From NCBI GenBank assembly GCA_004794785.1, contig SJOL01001256.1:12923-76922 (forward strand): 64,000 bases of DNA, given 5' to 3'. Positions 11,600-64,000 of this stretch are shown one piece after another. Position numbers and translations under genes: made by a program. Source of the stretch: Opisthorchis felineus. Taxonomy: Eukaryota; Platyhelminthes; Trematoda; Opisthorchiida; Opisthorchiidae. The notes beneath the pieces were generated by a model that saw only the letters and a program-made list of their open reading frames with translations, ran no database searches and was not told where the DNA came from. Position 1 is the stretch's first letter. Each line of letters starts with the position of its first letter.

Positions 11600-12870
11600 G
11601 ACGGTGTCCCGTTTGTTTTTGTACCGTAGTGAAGGGCATACCTCGATCACTGCGCACAATTCGTCCGCCTAAGCGCTGATACGCACTCAACCTTCAGCTC
11701 AGCTGTTCTTTGAGAAGTTCGTCTCAAGTCAAATCATGAGGTGAATTAGTGTCGATCAAGGCGAAGCCGGGACTAAACGGCTGCAAAGATATAAACCACC
11801 CACTGCTTCAGCACCCACTCAAACTTCGGCTAAGTCAGTGAGGCCAAGATTTCAGGAAGAATGCCGTCAACTGCTCCAGCGGATAGCGTATTCGACTGTC
11901 CATGGTGCTCGGTGTGCGGCCTATAACTCCCGTTGATCCTCATGGAGTTTGAGGAGTCTACGTACTTCTTGAAAACGGTTCAAACTCCACTATCATGAAT
12001 GAGAATTTCGCCGTGAAGCTCTAGATATTGAGACAGCCTACTAACATTAGCGTTGCCACTGTGAACTGTCAGAACGAGGTATCAACCACTTGAGTCTGTT
12101 TTGAAATAGATACGCCGCTCCAGCTGAGACAAAGCTGTCTGTCATGACGTGGACCGTTCACCAGGTTCCGTCAGTTAAACAGACATTTTCAACTAGACAG
12201 CGGAGGTTTTAGTGGTACCACTTGAAAGGAATTCTGTCAGAGACAGCCGGAAGCCAACCACTTCTGATCGGGATGGACGTGCCGATGGCACATTGAGTGC
12301 TGGAAATCCCAATGGAAAGGCCGGGAAATGGTGCAAGCGAAAAGTTAGCCCAAATCAACTAGCTCAGCAGTCATGCGGAAGGCAGCCTAAGTTCGAGGTT
12401 AGTGACCACGTTTAACATAGATTTCAGGGGCCCGCCATATTACAAGTGCTCTGCGTCGAAGGCTGACTAGAGGCTCTATGTATTGCAGAGTCTTCACTGA
12501 GGCTGACCGATTGAATTATGGAATTGCTCCGCCCTGGAAAACGGACTGTCCGAGCTTAACATCAACTATTTTGTCGCTCGTCAAAGACACAACTCCCTGG
12601 TAAGAGGTTACTTAAGGACAGACATCATTGACGAATGTGTGGCCAAAAGATATGCCGAGGCTCTCAATCAAGACCCCAAGATCGAACGCATTAGCCAAGT
12701 TTGGCGCTTGTCACATCATCCGGTGATTCATCCTCACAAGCCAAATAAGGTCGGAGTCGCCTTCGACTGTGCATGTCAAGTCCAGGGGAACTATTTGATC
12801 TGGCAGCTGCTCACTGGTCCAGACACCGTGAACAGCCTACCGGGAGTCATATGTATTATATGGGGTAATG
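11600..12870 (+). mobile_element. BEL/Pao LTR-retrotransposon fragment
   Basis: The clearest part is 12639-12860 (plus), reading RYAEALNQDPKIERISQVWR, LSHHPVIHPHKPNKVGVAFD and LLTGPDTVNSLPGVI, the start of Pao-type RT (HHPV.HP.KP.KVRVVFDCA; L..GPDLTNSL.GVL). Upstream, 12520-12560 gives PPWKTDCPSL and 11960-12060 gives NGSNSTIMNENFAVKL, resembling the Pao protease (DNGS, here apparently ENGS). Stops and frameshifts break it, and no LTR or later RT motifs follow, so it is a truncated relic lying against the gypsy element. Confidence 0.72.
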
Positions 12871-12880
12871 CGACAATGTG

Positions 12881-13320
12881 ACAGAATACGATATCGTCTA
12901 AAATATAACGGAAAAAAGGACTTTTTTGAGTTACTTAATGTATGCTGAGACCGTTTGCTGGCTACGTGAGGACTCTTCGACCACGTTACGATGAGCAGTA
13001 ACCATAAAACACAAGTCAAAACTGTCAACGCTTCTTATCTTGTGATTAGTCGCCATATCAAACCGTTTTTCACCGTAAAAATCCACAAACTAACCAGTTT
13101 TTACGGTATGTAGCTGTTACCTGGTCGAGTTATTAAGAGTTAGTTACAGCCATTTTCTATTCTTGAACAACCATAAGTCAAACAAAGTGGTTACGAGTTT
13201 ATCGTACACAATTCAGAGTGGCGCAGGGAGAAATGTGGTCACACTTTTACCTGCCAGAGATTACGGAAAGTCTGGGCATCATCGGTGTTACTCTCCTTCC
13301 AGAATGAGGCCCGCGTGAAC
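12881..13320. other. No recognisable feature
   Basis: AT-rich sequence with many stops in all frames; no similarity noticed. Confidence 0.5.
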
Positions 13321-13322
13321 CC

Positions 13323-13600
13323 AGTGTGCATGGTTGGAGACGCTGCAAATTGCGGCCGCCACACGATCTCAGTGGCGTTTTACTTGTTACTTTCTATCCA
13401 GATTGTCTGAAGGGGTGTCTGTAGATGCAAGTGTGAGTGGTTGTATGGTGGCACTTGGCCAATTCCCAATTCACTGTATTCTTTTTTTCACAATAGGGCT
13501 TTCGAATGAACTATGGGTGTACAGCAGCGATGCATCAGTTGTGAACACTGGTGCTGTGCTGTTGATGATGACGATGATGATGATGACTGTGATGTGGTTA
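13323..13600 (+). mobile_element. LINE 3' end, 5'-truncated copy with (GAT)n-like tail
   Basis: Starts with sequence closely matching the end of the LINE ORF at 54852-55712 (METLQIAAATRSQWRFTCYF against [20 protein letters not shown], then FLSRLSE) and continues through the same 3' UTR, ending in an imperfect GATGATGACGATGATGATGA tract. Same family and strand as the copy ending at 55,887. Confidence 0.8.
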
Positions 13601-16600
13601 TGTGGTGGCACACAAGTACATTTGGATCAACCGTAACCACGAATCAAACAAGAATTTGTCGTCATTTTCCTCAGGGAGTTGTAAATGGGGTTGTCGGCTC
13701 TAAACAAATTTGCATGCCAGCAGCATTTCGCTATTTCATCGCTCAATTATCAGCCGCTAACATGATATGGATAATATTCCAGTGTGCAAACCGAATAGTA
13801 GCTTACCAGTCGTTTTGGTAACCAAAACAAGAATCACAAGGCTGCCCAAAATTATTTCCACTTGTATGGAACCACAACAAATTCAACGTTAACTGACTTC
13901 CCGAACGGAACTCCCAACTCAGTCCTCAATCTTTTGCCATACTGTGAATGAAATATTAACCGTATTTTCATCTGGCTTTGCCTACTACCGTCGTCTGCCA
14001 ACTAATAACGAGTAGTAGTCAGCCTATACACTATTAGAAAGTAAACATGGCTGAATTGCCACAATGTACCTTGAAACATTCACCGGGCGCTTATTCGTAT
14101 GGTTGCAAAATCACTTCCAGATCACAAGCTTTTGTTTCATACTTACTACGCGTGATTTTTCACAACTTTGCTGTTCTGAAGTTTCGTTGTCGAATTATGA
14201 TTAAATAATCGAAGAATGTCAATGGGTGGAGAGAGAAGCGGAATGATCATATGTACCCGCGCTTCAGCCATTTGTGCTACCGGTTTAAGTCTCATATAAG
14301 AAGCGGGGTTTCTATCATTTCCCTGGAGGGAACTACTCATGAGGTTGCTGAAAGCTCTTCGACAGCCTACGACAGGTTTCATTGTGCGTGAGGCCCATCA
14401 GGTACGCGGAGTTTCTGTCAAATTTATGTCCTCCTTGAACCAAAACTGTACGAACTTTGCAAAATATACACATTTGCATACCACTTCATTTTTGACGGAG
14501 TAGTTGAATCTCTTGCTTATGACGTCTAGCTGGGAGTCAGTTGACTCTTCCGTTAGAACCAAAATGGTACGCTAATAGTGTTTTGTAAATTTTAAACAAT
14601 TTTAATTCCCACGGAACATAAGGTTGACGGTGACTCCGGGACTGCTTCTACCTGATCCGCCTTGCGGTCGAGTGTTGTCGAAGAGTTTTCAACAACTTAT
14701 GAGCAATTTCCTCGAACCAGATACGGTGCAATATTTCGAATATCATACCAACTGACATATGAGGAGCCCTTTGTTCAGCACTGTCAGTCGAATAATACTG
14801 TAAAAGAGAGGTTCAATGGGGTTCCGTTAGTTTAGCGATAATCTGTTATGAAACTGTGTTTGGTGTGGCTAAGAAAGGACGGAATGGACCACTGCCAAGA
14901 CGGTGGGCACGATTACATTTCAGTAACTGACGATAGTGTTAGAGTCGCCACTAGATTTAAACTGAAATGTAAGGAGGAGCCTGCTGTTATGGCTCAAGAT
15001 GGTGTATTTATGTCCGTTCGGCGGTTATGTCTGGTAGTCATTCTTTGAAGTTTTCCCCTTATTGTAGCCCAAATTCAATCTCCCTTAAATTACTTCGAAT
15101 GCTTCATTATTAGTATTACCCTCTGTTGAGTGCTTCGTTCACGGACAGTTAGTTATTGTTCAGTTTGTAACGTCTGGCTTATCACTTTTTCACCTGTTAT
15201 ACACTGATGAAATTTTGTTATCGATTGTCTCGCCAGTGTTTGCTGGTCCGCTGTGTTGATCATGTCAGATCGACGGACTGTCTCATCGTAAACGTAAGCC
15301 GATTATTTCGCCTTCAGTACAAGTTCCATTTGTATTCCTGCAACGAAATTATTGCTGAGATTTGTGTGCACCAACCATAACAAACGAGAGACTTCATTCA
15401 CGAGTTGCCTCTCGTTCACATTATCATCCTCTGTAGCAAAGCAACTGTAATTTTACTGCAGAAGCTTTATCTATCTCCCATAACTCATAGCCCCGTGACG
15501 TTAGTTTAATTGTATCCTAGGCTTTTGAGTATGGCTCAGAAGTGTTTATGCAGAAGGATGCCAAGGAGCAGCCAGTGAAGTCATCTTCAGTCCGTATAGT
15601 TTGCTTCATTTTTAAAATCTCTTGCTGACGTGGTGCGCATGTTTATCAATCATGTTGTTGCGAAGGTACCTGGCTTAAGCAATGTATTACTAATGTTGGT
15701 AACTAAACTTACGACTTCCTCACAATTTCCCGGAACACTAGCTCACAGAGAACTTCTATCATTTTGTCAAAAGCACTTAATCGTGAGGTTGTGGGATATT
15801 TCCGAAGTATGACAAAGATACATTGAGAGTTTCCGCCAAGCTGATGAATATGCGCCTTGGAGGGCACTGGGAATCATGGCAAATTTGCACATGAAACGGT
15901 TTTTTAGTTGAAAGCTGTGTATGAGAAGTATGATATTGTTCTGGTGACATTCCGCGGTGAAATCTGTGGACTTTGATTGTGAAAACTGATGATATGACGG
16001 GTGAAGTCTTCAACAAATCTACCGTTTAGAAATACTTGCCAGTTTGTTATCAGAGTATCACTTATGAAAATTCTGGCAATACTTACTCATATCATCATTG
16101 TCTTTCATAAGAAAAGCCATACAGAGCTACCTTCCACTTTCCGAATCAGAGGTACTGCTTAACTAAAAGTGAAAGCAAAGCAAAGCAAAACCAGAGTCGA
16201 AGAGGGTTAAGAAGAAATTTGTTTTGCTTTTTTAATAGCCATTTCAGGCGGGACCATTCACTGGATCCGCCGTGAGTAATTTGGGAGATGCTTCCTCTGT
16301 TGCACAGTTGTATACATTTTCGGGTCGTACAGACTAGTGTTTAACCTTGTCTTCTAGATGTGAAAGGAAACTATGCTATGCTCAAACCGTCCTTCTTTGG
16401 GAAGCCTTCTACTCTACATGATATTGTTTGCCCATATACTCTGTTTCGACCGCAAAATACACCCGAAAAATGATTAGTGACGTTGTTCAATGCAATCTTT
16501 CGATTGCTCTATTCTGTTTTCTTGGATCCAATCACAAATTGGAAACCAATTATCTCACCGTTACGTGTTTTGGTCGGAAATAAGTTGACCTTGTTTGCAT

Positions 16601-19600
16601 GGCCATAATGATAGGATGGGATAAGCCAGTAGTTCATTGTTGCGGAGCTAAAAAATCTTCCATCCTGTTTTGCAGCTGATGACTGAATGAACATCGATAC
16701 TCGTAGTGTGAGGCTCTGTCGTATCGTTTAAATTTATATACCACTAAAACAGGGCTTTAGAGCTTAACCAGAACTGTTTGTAGCACTTTAAAAGAGAGTT
16801 ATTTGGTACAGAAGGGACAAAGCCTGGTGATGTTATCAGGCTACTGACGTTTAACTTAATGTAAAAATAAACACTTTGGGGTCATTGATTAACGATAGGA
16901 CTAACCTATTTTATTCTGTCATTTCCAAACGATAGGCAAGTATTCCTGAAATCTTTTGATCGACAAGTAGTTAGTGAAGATGTTATCATTGAACCGATTG
17001 GTAGAAGTTTAGAACTCATGTGGAATGGGAAAACTTAAAATGAGAGAGACGTCTATACTTGGGACCGAGTCGCAAGTTTTATGCGACCATTCAGTTTTTC
17101 GAGAAGTATTTTGTGGATAACTTTAACATCACCTCCATTTGATCGTGTGTGAAAGATGGCCATTCTGCGACGAGCAATCAACAAGGGGCGCAACTAGCGG
17201 CCTATAAGTCCTTTACGGAATCCTTTTAACGGAAGCAGGTATTCCGTGACTTTCCCGTGCTCCCAAAATTAGTTAGCTGTCACTTGTCATTCATTGTCTC
17301 AACCTGCCTTGAACCGCTTGACTGGTCTCTTCAGAATTAGCATCAAGGAAGAAGGGTATCTATGGCAAAGCGGTATATATATATATATATATATATATAT
17401 ACTATACATACATATACTATATATTTATATACTGTATATATGTATATTCCCTGGTGAGTCAATATCGGTATCGAAGGCAAGCCGAAAATGGGAGGATTAA
17501 ACTTTACTTTGTGGTCACCTATCCCAGTGTAGTCCACAATCGCTGAGCAAAACTTCAAAAACTGGCCCAAATTAGCGATAGCCTGTTTTTCCAAGCTTGT
17601 GTTGTCAAAATAATCAATAAGCGATAACCAGTCTGACAATGGAGATACTAGTTTATACTGTGGTGTGTCTAGGCAGGATACGTGTGCAACAAGCCTTTAT
17701 AGAAATATCGAACTACCGTGGTATCTTGGGGAACGGAGAGCCATTCCGAAGGTTAATAGTCTAGTTTGTGTTTACCAGTACATTTCCAGCGTGGGCGAAC
17801 TGAGACGTACACGACCTGTGAAGGTACCTTCATGAAACAGTAAGTGAAGTGCTGTGACTTCATTGGTTTTCGACAATAATGTAACTCCTACGTTATCAGT
17901 TCAACAGTGCCTGCATCGGCTTTTCTGCCTAACTGAGCAATTTTCACTTGGTCCTTGTTGGATTCACACATCTCAGTTCTCAGGACATGGTCTTCTGAAG
18001 GCTTGGGATAGCTAGATGGACTACCAGATACACAACTGACCGTTCTTTGGAGGAATAGGCCCACAATACTTGTAAGTGTTCGTTGAACTGCCCATGGAAA
18101 CATCTGTATGCACAGAAAGTTCACTTGTCAAGCTAATTAGGCGGTACCAAGAACAAGTATCAGAATTAACCATGAGACTTGAACTTGGCCCCCGAACATC
18201 TTGACTCATCAATGTTAGGCAGAAATTAATGGTCCTGCAATATGGTGTTATCATATTCTAATTTCTGAAAAGGATGGTTCTCGTCGGGTGGCGGCAAGGA
18301 GAAAAACTTTCCGACCCCTTTCTGGTGGGAGGGGGTTTGTGTCTCGATCATCAATCCGACGGCAAGATGCTTGAGACCAGAGAAGAGCGGTCCCGTACGG
18401 GTGAAGGTTTCTTCTAGGACAGAACAAACTTAGAGGGTTAGTGCACCGAATTGTTCAACTAGTACTAAACGATGGATCCGAGAACTTCAGGGACAGCAAT
18501 CACCATTAGAGTAGATTCGTCAGGTTTCGACAACTCAGACCAAGCAAGTGATGACGGCACTCAGAGTTGTGCCATCTCGTCGATAACACCTCCCTCTTTT
18601 TCCTAGTCGACTTATCGTGGTCTTGAATGTTTCTGATTTCGCATAATTCAGACGCCAGATGCAACTTTAAGTCATTCACTTTTCATGAGCCTCATTCACC
18701 CATAAGTGGTGTTCTAACCGAATGACTAGTATGAGGTAGTATTGAGAGAGCGGTTTTTGCCTACTTGGTACTCATCTGTACACCTTTAGGACCGAGTACG
18801 TATGTCATGTGACCATAGCAATAATGAAGAACTCTGCAAACTGACGTTCCATTCAGAAGAATTCATTGAGTAGACATGCAACTACAGATAAACTAGCATG
18901 AATTGAACAGACCGACTTTAAGGCGTCGGTTACAAGCTTCAAAAAAGAGACAGGGAGATCAAGATGTGATCAACCAATTATCTTCTGATTATTAACTGGT
19001 TGGAGACTGACTTAGAAGAATTCGCGCGTCAGCCGCCATTTTGTGATAGAGCTAGCCCACTAACTGCAGCAATCAATGCATACGACTGTTCGTCGTCAAT
19101 CCACTACGACAAAACGGGTGAGGACGGAATAAATTCAAGCCGATTACTTAAGCGAACTACTGAAGAACGGACAAAAGCCTTGGATACGTGAGTGAGAGCG
19201 CCACGCGTTTATTCGCGATCGAAAAGTTGGGATTCTCATGAGAACGATTTTTTTGAATGTCTCATCTAAAGGAAAAACCACCGGATAGTTTTTGGGGATT
19301 GATAGGCTGATTGCGACGCATTCCTTGTTTGATAATTGAACCAGTGATTTTCGCTAACAGTTGCTTCTATTCTCACACTTTACTGGACTCATTACCTACA
19401 GAGAATAACGACTCTGTTCCGTCTCTTATGGAGCCGTCTTTTCAGTCCATCAGTGACAAACAACAAGATGTTGAGCAATGTTTCCCTCAGAGGCTTTTGA
19501 AAGAATGGTATAGGTATTACGTAACAGTCTGTTCGAAGGCCGTGTCATCAAGCATTGTGTATAACTGTAGGCCTTTCGCGAATCGGGCTCTCTCACTTTG

Positions 19601-20590
19601 CTGTACTTTAGCTTTTACTTGGCAACCGCTCGATATTGACCACCTTGCAGTCTAAGTATGGTGGAAAAACGGAACTACGCAGTAATTTTGAGGCGCTGGC
19701 AATCTTGGAAGCCTGGGTTGAAGGTGCATAGGTAGTGCCCTGGGTTAGTGAGGTAGCCAGAAATACCGTAAAGCATAGTCAACATCAGATGCGTTAGATG
19801 CTTGCATCCAAGACATCCACCTCCACAGAAAAGCTCACTATAAGGAGTACCTCCCTATTCATACAGTTTGTTACGGAAAACTCCGGAATAAGGAAAAAGT
19901 GGACTTGCAAAAAAGAACATTGTGGGACTGAACCCCCCATTCCAAGAGAAACCGAAGAGCATCTCGATCTTTCGGTCACGTAGGTCTGATTGCTTTCGGT
20001 GAACACGTGCACCATCGCGAGACCTCATGCATTTACTTCCGGGCAGTTGCAGGCCTTGTATTCGATTGATCCAAATCGACGCGGATGAAGCGGAGTCATG
20101 TTTAGCTCCAATTTAGGCTTTTCAGAATTATATACTATCGGACAAACCGGTCATCCGGTGAGAGAGATAGGTGCGAAATCGTCACTAGAACAGCACAGTG
20201 AACATGTCTGTACACGAAGGACGTGTGACGGTGCCTGACACACTGAAAGGTCAATCATCAGTGAGAACCCGACAGGGAACCCCTCATGCTACTGATTTCT
20301 GTTTAAATGAACACTTTCAAATCAATTTCACCCCAAACACTCATGTACCACTACGATTTAACAACCAGAATCTTTTGCATGCTGTATGCAGCCTCTCCAC
20401 ATTATTTATAACCTTCGTTTAAGTTTTGTTATACAGTTCTGCACCTTTGTCCGCATCAGTCAAATTGCAGACTTACCCAAAGATCATAAACGATCGTAAG
20501 GAGTGAGGTAGAAACGAACGCAAACTGCTGTCCTTTTACGCCGGGTTCGTTCAGTCGCTTACACGCTTTCCGCCTAATAAGGCCGACAAT
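13600..20590. other. About 7 kb without a recognisable gene
   Basis: No open frame here resembles a known family and none has convincing coding character; the longest are chance-length. The only clear structure is the (TA)n tract at about 17.4 kb. Confidence 0.5.
17374..17448. repeat. (TA)n microsatellite with imperfect extension
   Basis: About 14 uninterrupted TA units followed by imperfect TATACATA/TATATTTA sequence. Confidence 0.9.
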
Positions 20591-20750
20591 CGTTCAGGTG
20601 TAACACGCTTTCGGTGCCTAGCTGCCATGCCATCCGAACGAAGAATGATGGCAGAGATACTGACAGGTTGCCCAAACCTAGACAGGAGCAGTCGAGAAGC
20701 ATATGTTGGGTTCAAAACAAGACTTTCGGGCCACTGAGCTATCTCGAGCT
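20591..20750 (-). mobile_element. tRNA-derived SINE, copy 1 (internally deleted)
   Basis: Minus-strand copy matching the family seen at 47914-48095, with a short deletion between the A- and B-box parts. Lies downstream of the CHD stop. Confidence 0.8.
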
Positions 20751-22060
20751 CTATCAGGCCGATGGCTAAGTCGGTATCTTTGAAGCATTGCCACTGCTGA
20801 AGCTGGTTAGGTTTATTGTGTGCACGTTCGAAATGTACACATAAACAGCCGCTTTCTTCTGTGAATCTAGGTAGTCTGGAATAACTATGGAGTTGAGCAC
20901 AGTAACGGGGATTTTGTGCGACATACCGGGACTAACCGCTCGGCAACTGCTGGAACAAAGCGTGGCAGATTGAACCACTGTACAAGTTCACCGCTCACAG
21001 CTGATGATGCTTCAAACTTACTGTAGCAATTCGTCTTTTTCGCGGTCCTTAAATCAATGCTCAACAGTAGCACTGTTCCGATAGAGAAAGCATACTTTTA
21101 TGTCCATCAAGAACAATGTGTTTTTGTATCCTTTACACGCCCCCAAAAAATAGAAAAGTACATTTGTGTCATTCATATATTTATCATTTAATGCCTAGTA
21201 ATGGAGCAGTAAAATGTACGCATATATGTGTAAATGTATATACGAAAAATGCACACAGCGCCTGTTTAGAGGCCGGGCTCCGGTTCAGCTGAAGTGTCCG
21301 TGTTCGCGGTGGTATAATGTGTACACATGTAATTTTTTATATAAACAAATCGCAGTCCAGGCCTCCTTAGACAGTCTCTGACCGGCCCGAATAACAAATC
21401 GCATTGGGATAGGTACAAGTCAAGAAAAAGCGAAGAATAATTGAACAACTAGGCCAAAACAAACATCGACGGTGTTGTCCACAAATAGGCGCGGACCAGA
21501 CGGATGGGTTTGGGTAGGAAGCAATAACCAGCACTATTATGACTATATGTACGACAACAGTCAGAAACGATTTGGTAGCAGTGCTGGTATTGGTTACACT
21601 AGAAACATAGAGATGATTGTTGGCTTTTTGGTTTCACAGAGAAAAGGATCCGAGACTAAGAAAAACACCATGGGAGAAAAAGCTGTAAACAGACGGACGC
21701 GTCAGAAAAGGCCTTCGAAGAAATCGATGGCGTAGACGACAATGGAGGGAAGGTACTTTTGAAAACGTTCCTTCAAGTAGAGGTAATGGTTGACGAAAAG
21801 ATGGATAGATAGATAGATGGATGACACCCGAAGGTGACTAGTGAACAGTGACGAATGAGATACCGTTGAGGACAATGGGATAGAATGGATACTAAAAGTG
21901 ATCACGATAAGACATAGTTTGAACAAAGAGGGAGGATTTGTTGGAAAGGAAGGCGTTTATAAAACGAGTACGAATGAGATCAATAGCCAGACCATGCCTC
22001 CGTGATGAGAGGAAGGGCTAGGATGGAAGCGGCATACTGCCGGATACAGAAATACGGTAG
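20751..22060. other. Downstream flank of the CHD gene, probable 3' UTR
   Basis: No other gene is seen. The part next to the stop is presumably CHD 3' UTR; a minus-strand ATTAAA at 21187-21192 is one candidate poly(A) signal, unproven. A short GATA/GATG-type run lies near 21,800-21,822. Confidence 0.35.
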
Positions 22061-63786
<41,726 letters not shown>

Positions 63787-63803
63787 CTAAAAAGAATCGT
63801 AGA

Positions 63804-63865
63804 AATAATAATAATAATAATAATAGTAGTAATAATAATAATAATAATAATAATGATAATAATAA
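63804..63865 (+). repeat. (AAT)n microsatellite next to a CHD splice acceptor
   Basis: About 19 AAT-type units with a few interruptions (AGT, GAT). On the minus strand it reads (TTA)n and lies 18-80 nt upstream of the acceptor of the exon at 63674-63786. Confidence 0.92.
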
Positions 63866-64000
63866 AGGGCGAAGGAGTATTTGCCTGGCAGAAATGCAAC
63901 AAGCACCATGGATAAAAACCGCCTAATGTGGTCTTTCAGTGAGCTGTGTGGGATTTTAATGGATAAAATTCTTCGTTCAGCCATTCGAGTGACCTGAACG

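Noticed and set aside
17374..17448. Origin or regulatory signal at the TA tract
   Set aside because: Simple microsatellite with no associated structure.
13600..20590. Small host genes in the featureless stretch
   Set aside because: Only short ORFs with no motifs, coherent splice structure or conserved translation could be found.

Overview
The window looks like flatworm genomic DNA, most probably from a digenean trematode. Small conserved exons are spread over about 42 kb, introns run from 0.1 to about 5 kb, and degenerate retroelements of flatworm-typical kinds fill both the introns and the flanking DNA. No prokaryotic feature such as an operon or CRISPR array is present. The species call is an inference from gene structure and repeats.

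One large protein-coding gene dominates, on the minus strand from about 63.8 kb down to its stop at 22,061. It encodes a class III CHD chromatin remodeller (CHD6/7/8/9, Kismet family). Read from the N-terminus it has an acidic/basic N-terminal part, two chromodomains, a complete Snf2 helicase with Walker A (DEMGLGKT), DEAH box and QARCHRIGQ motif, the CHD-specific linker, SANT/SLIDE-like segments, one BRK domain and a Ser/Gln-rich C-terminus ending in VLDLST. I placed 25 supported exons plus three weaker candidates. Splice phases join correctly at nearly every junction, giving a product of about 3,000 residues, close to human CHD7. The first exons probably lie beyond the right edge of the window.

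The left 20 kb holds no recognisable host gene. It is a graveyard of retroelements. There is a jockey/CR1-like LINE on the minus strand (4.2-7.2 kb) interrupted by a plus-strand insertion with an (ATT)n tail. A frameshifted Ty3/gypsy LTR element lies on the minus strand (7.5-11.6 kb), next to a BEL/Pao fragment on the plus strand (11.6-12.9 kb). A LINE 3' end with a (GAT)n-type tail sits at 13.3 kb. From 13.6 to 20.6 kb nothing is recognisable apart from a (TA)n tract.

From 20.6 kb rightwards, mostly inside the CHD introns, lie at least 14 full or partial copies of a tRNA-derived SINE of about 180 bp with clear A-box and B-box sequences, and three RTE-like LINE fragments. The most notable features are a roughly 200-residue insertion inside chromodomain 2, two consecutive GC-AG introns in the helicase region, an 86-bp zero-loop palindrome in an intron, and the SINE family itself.
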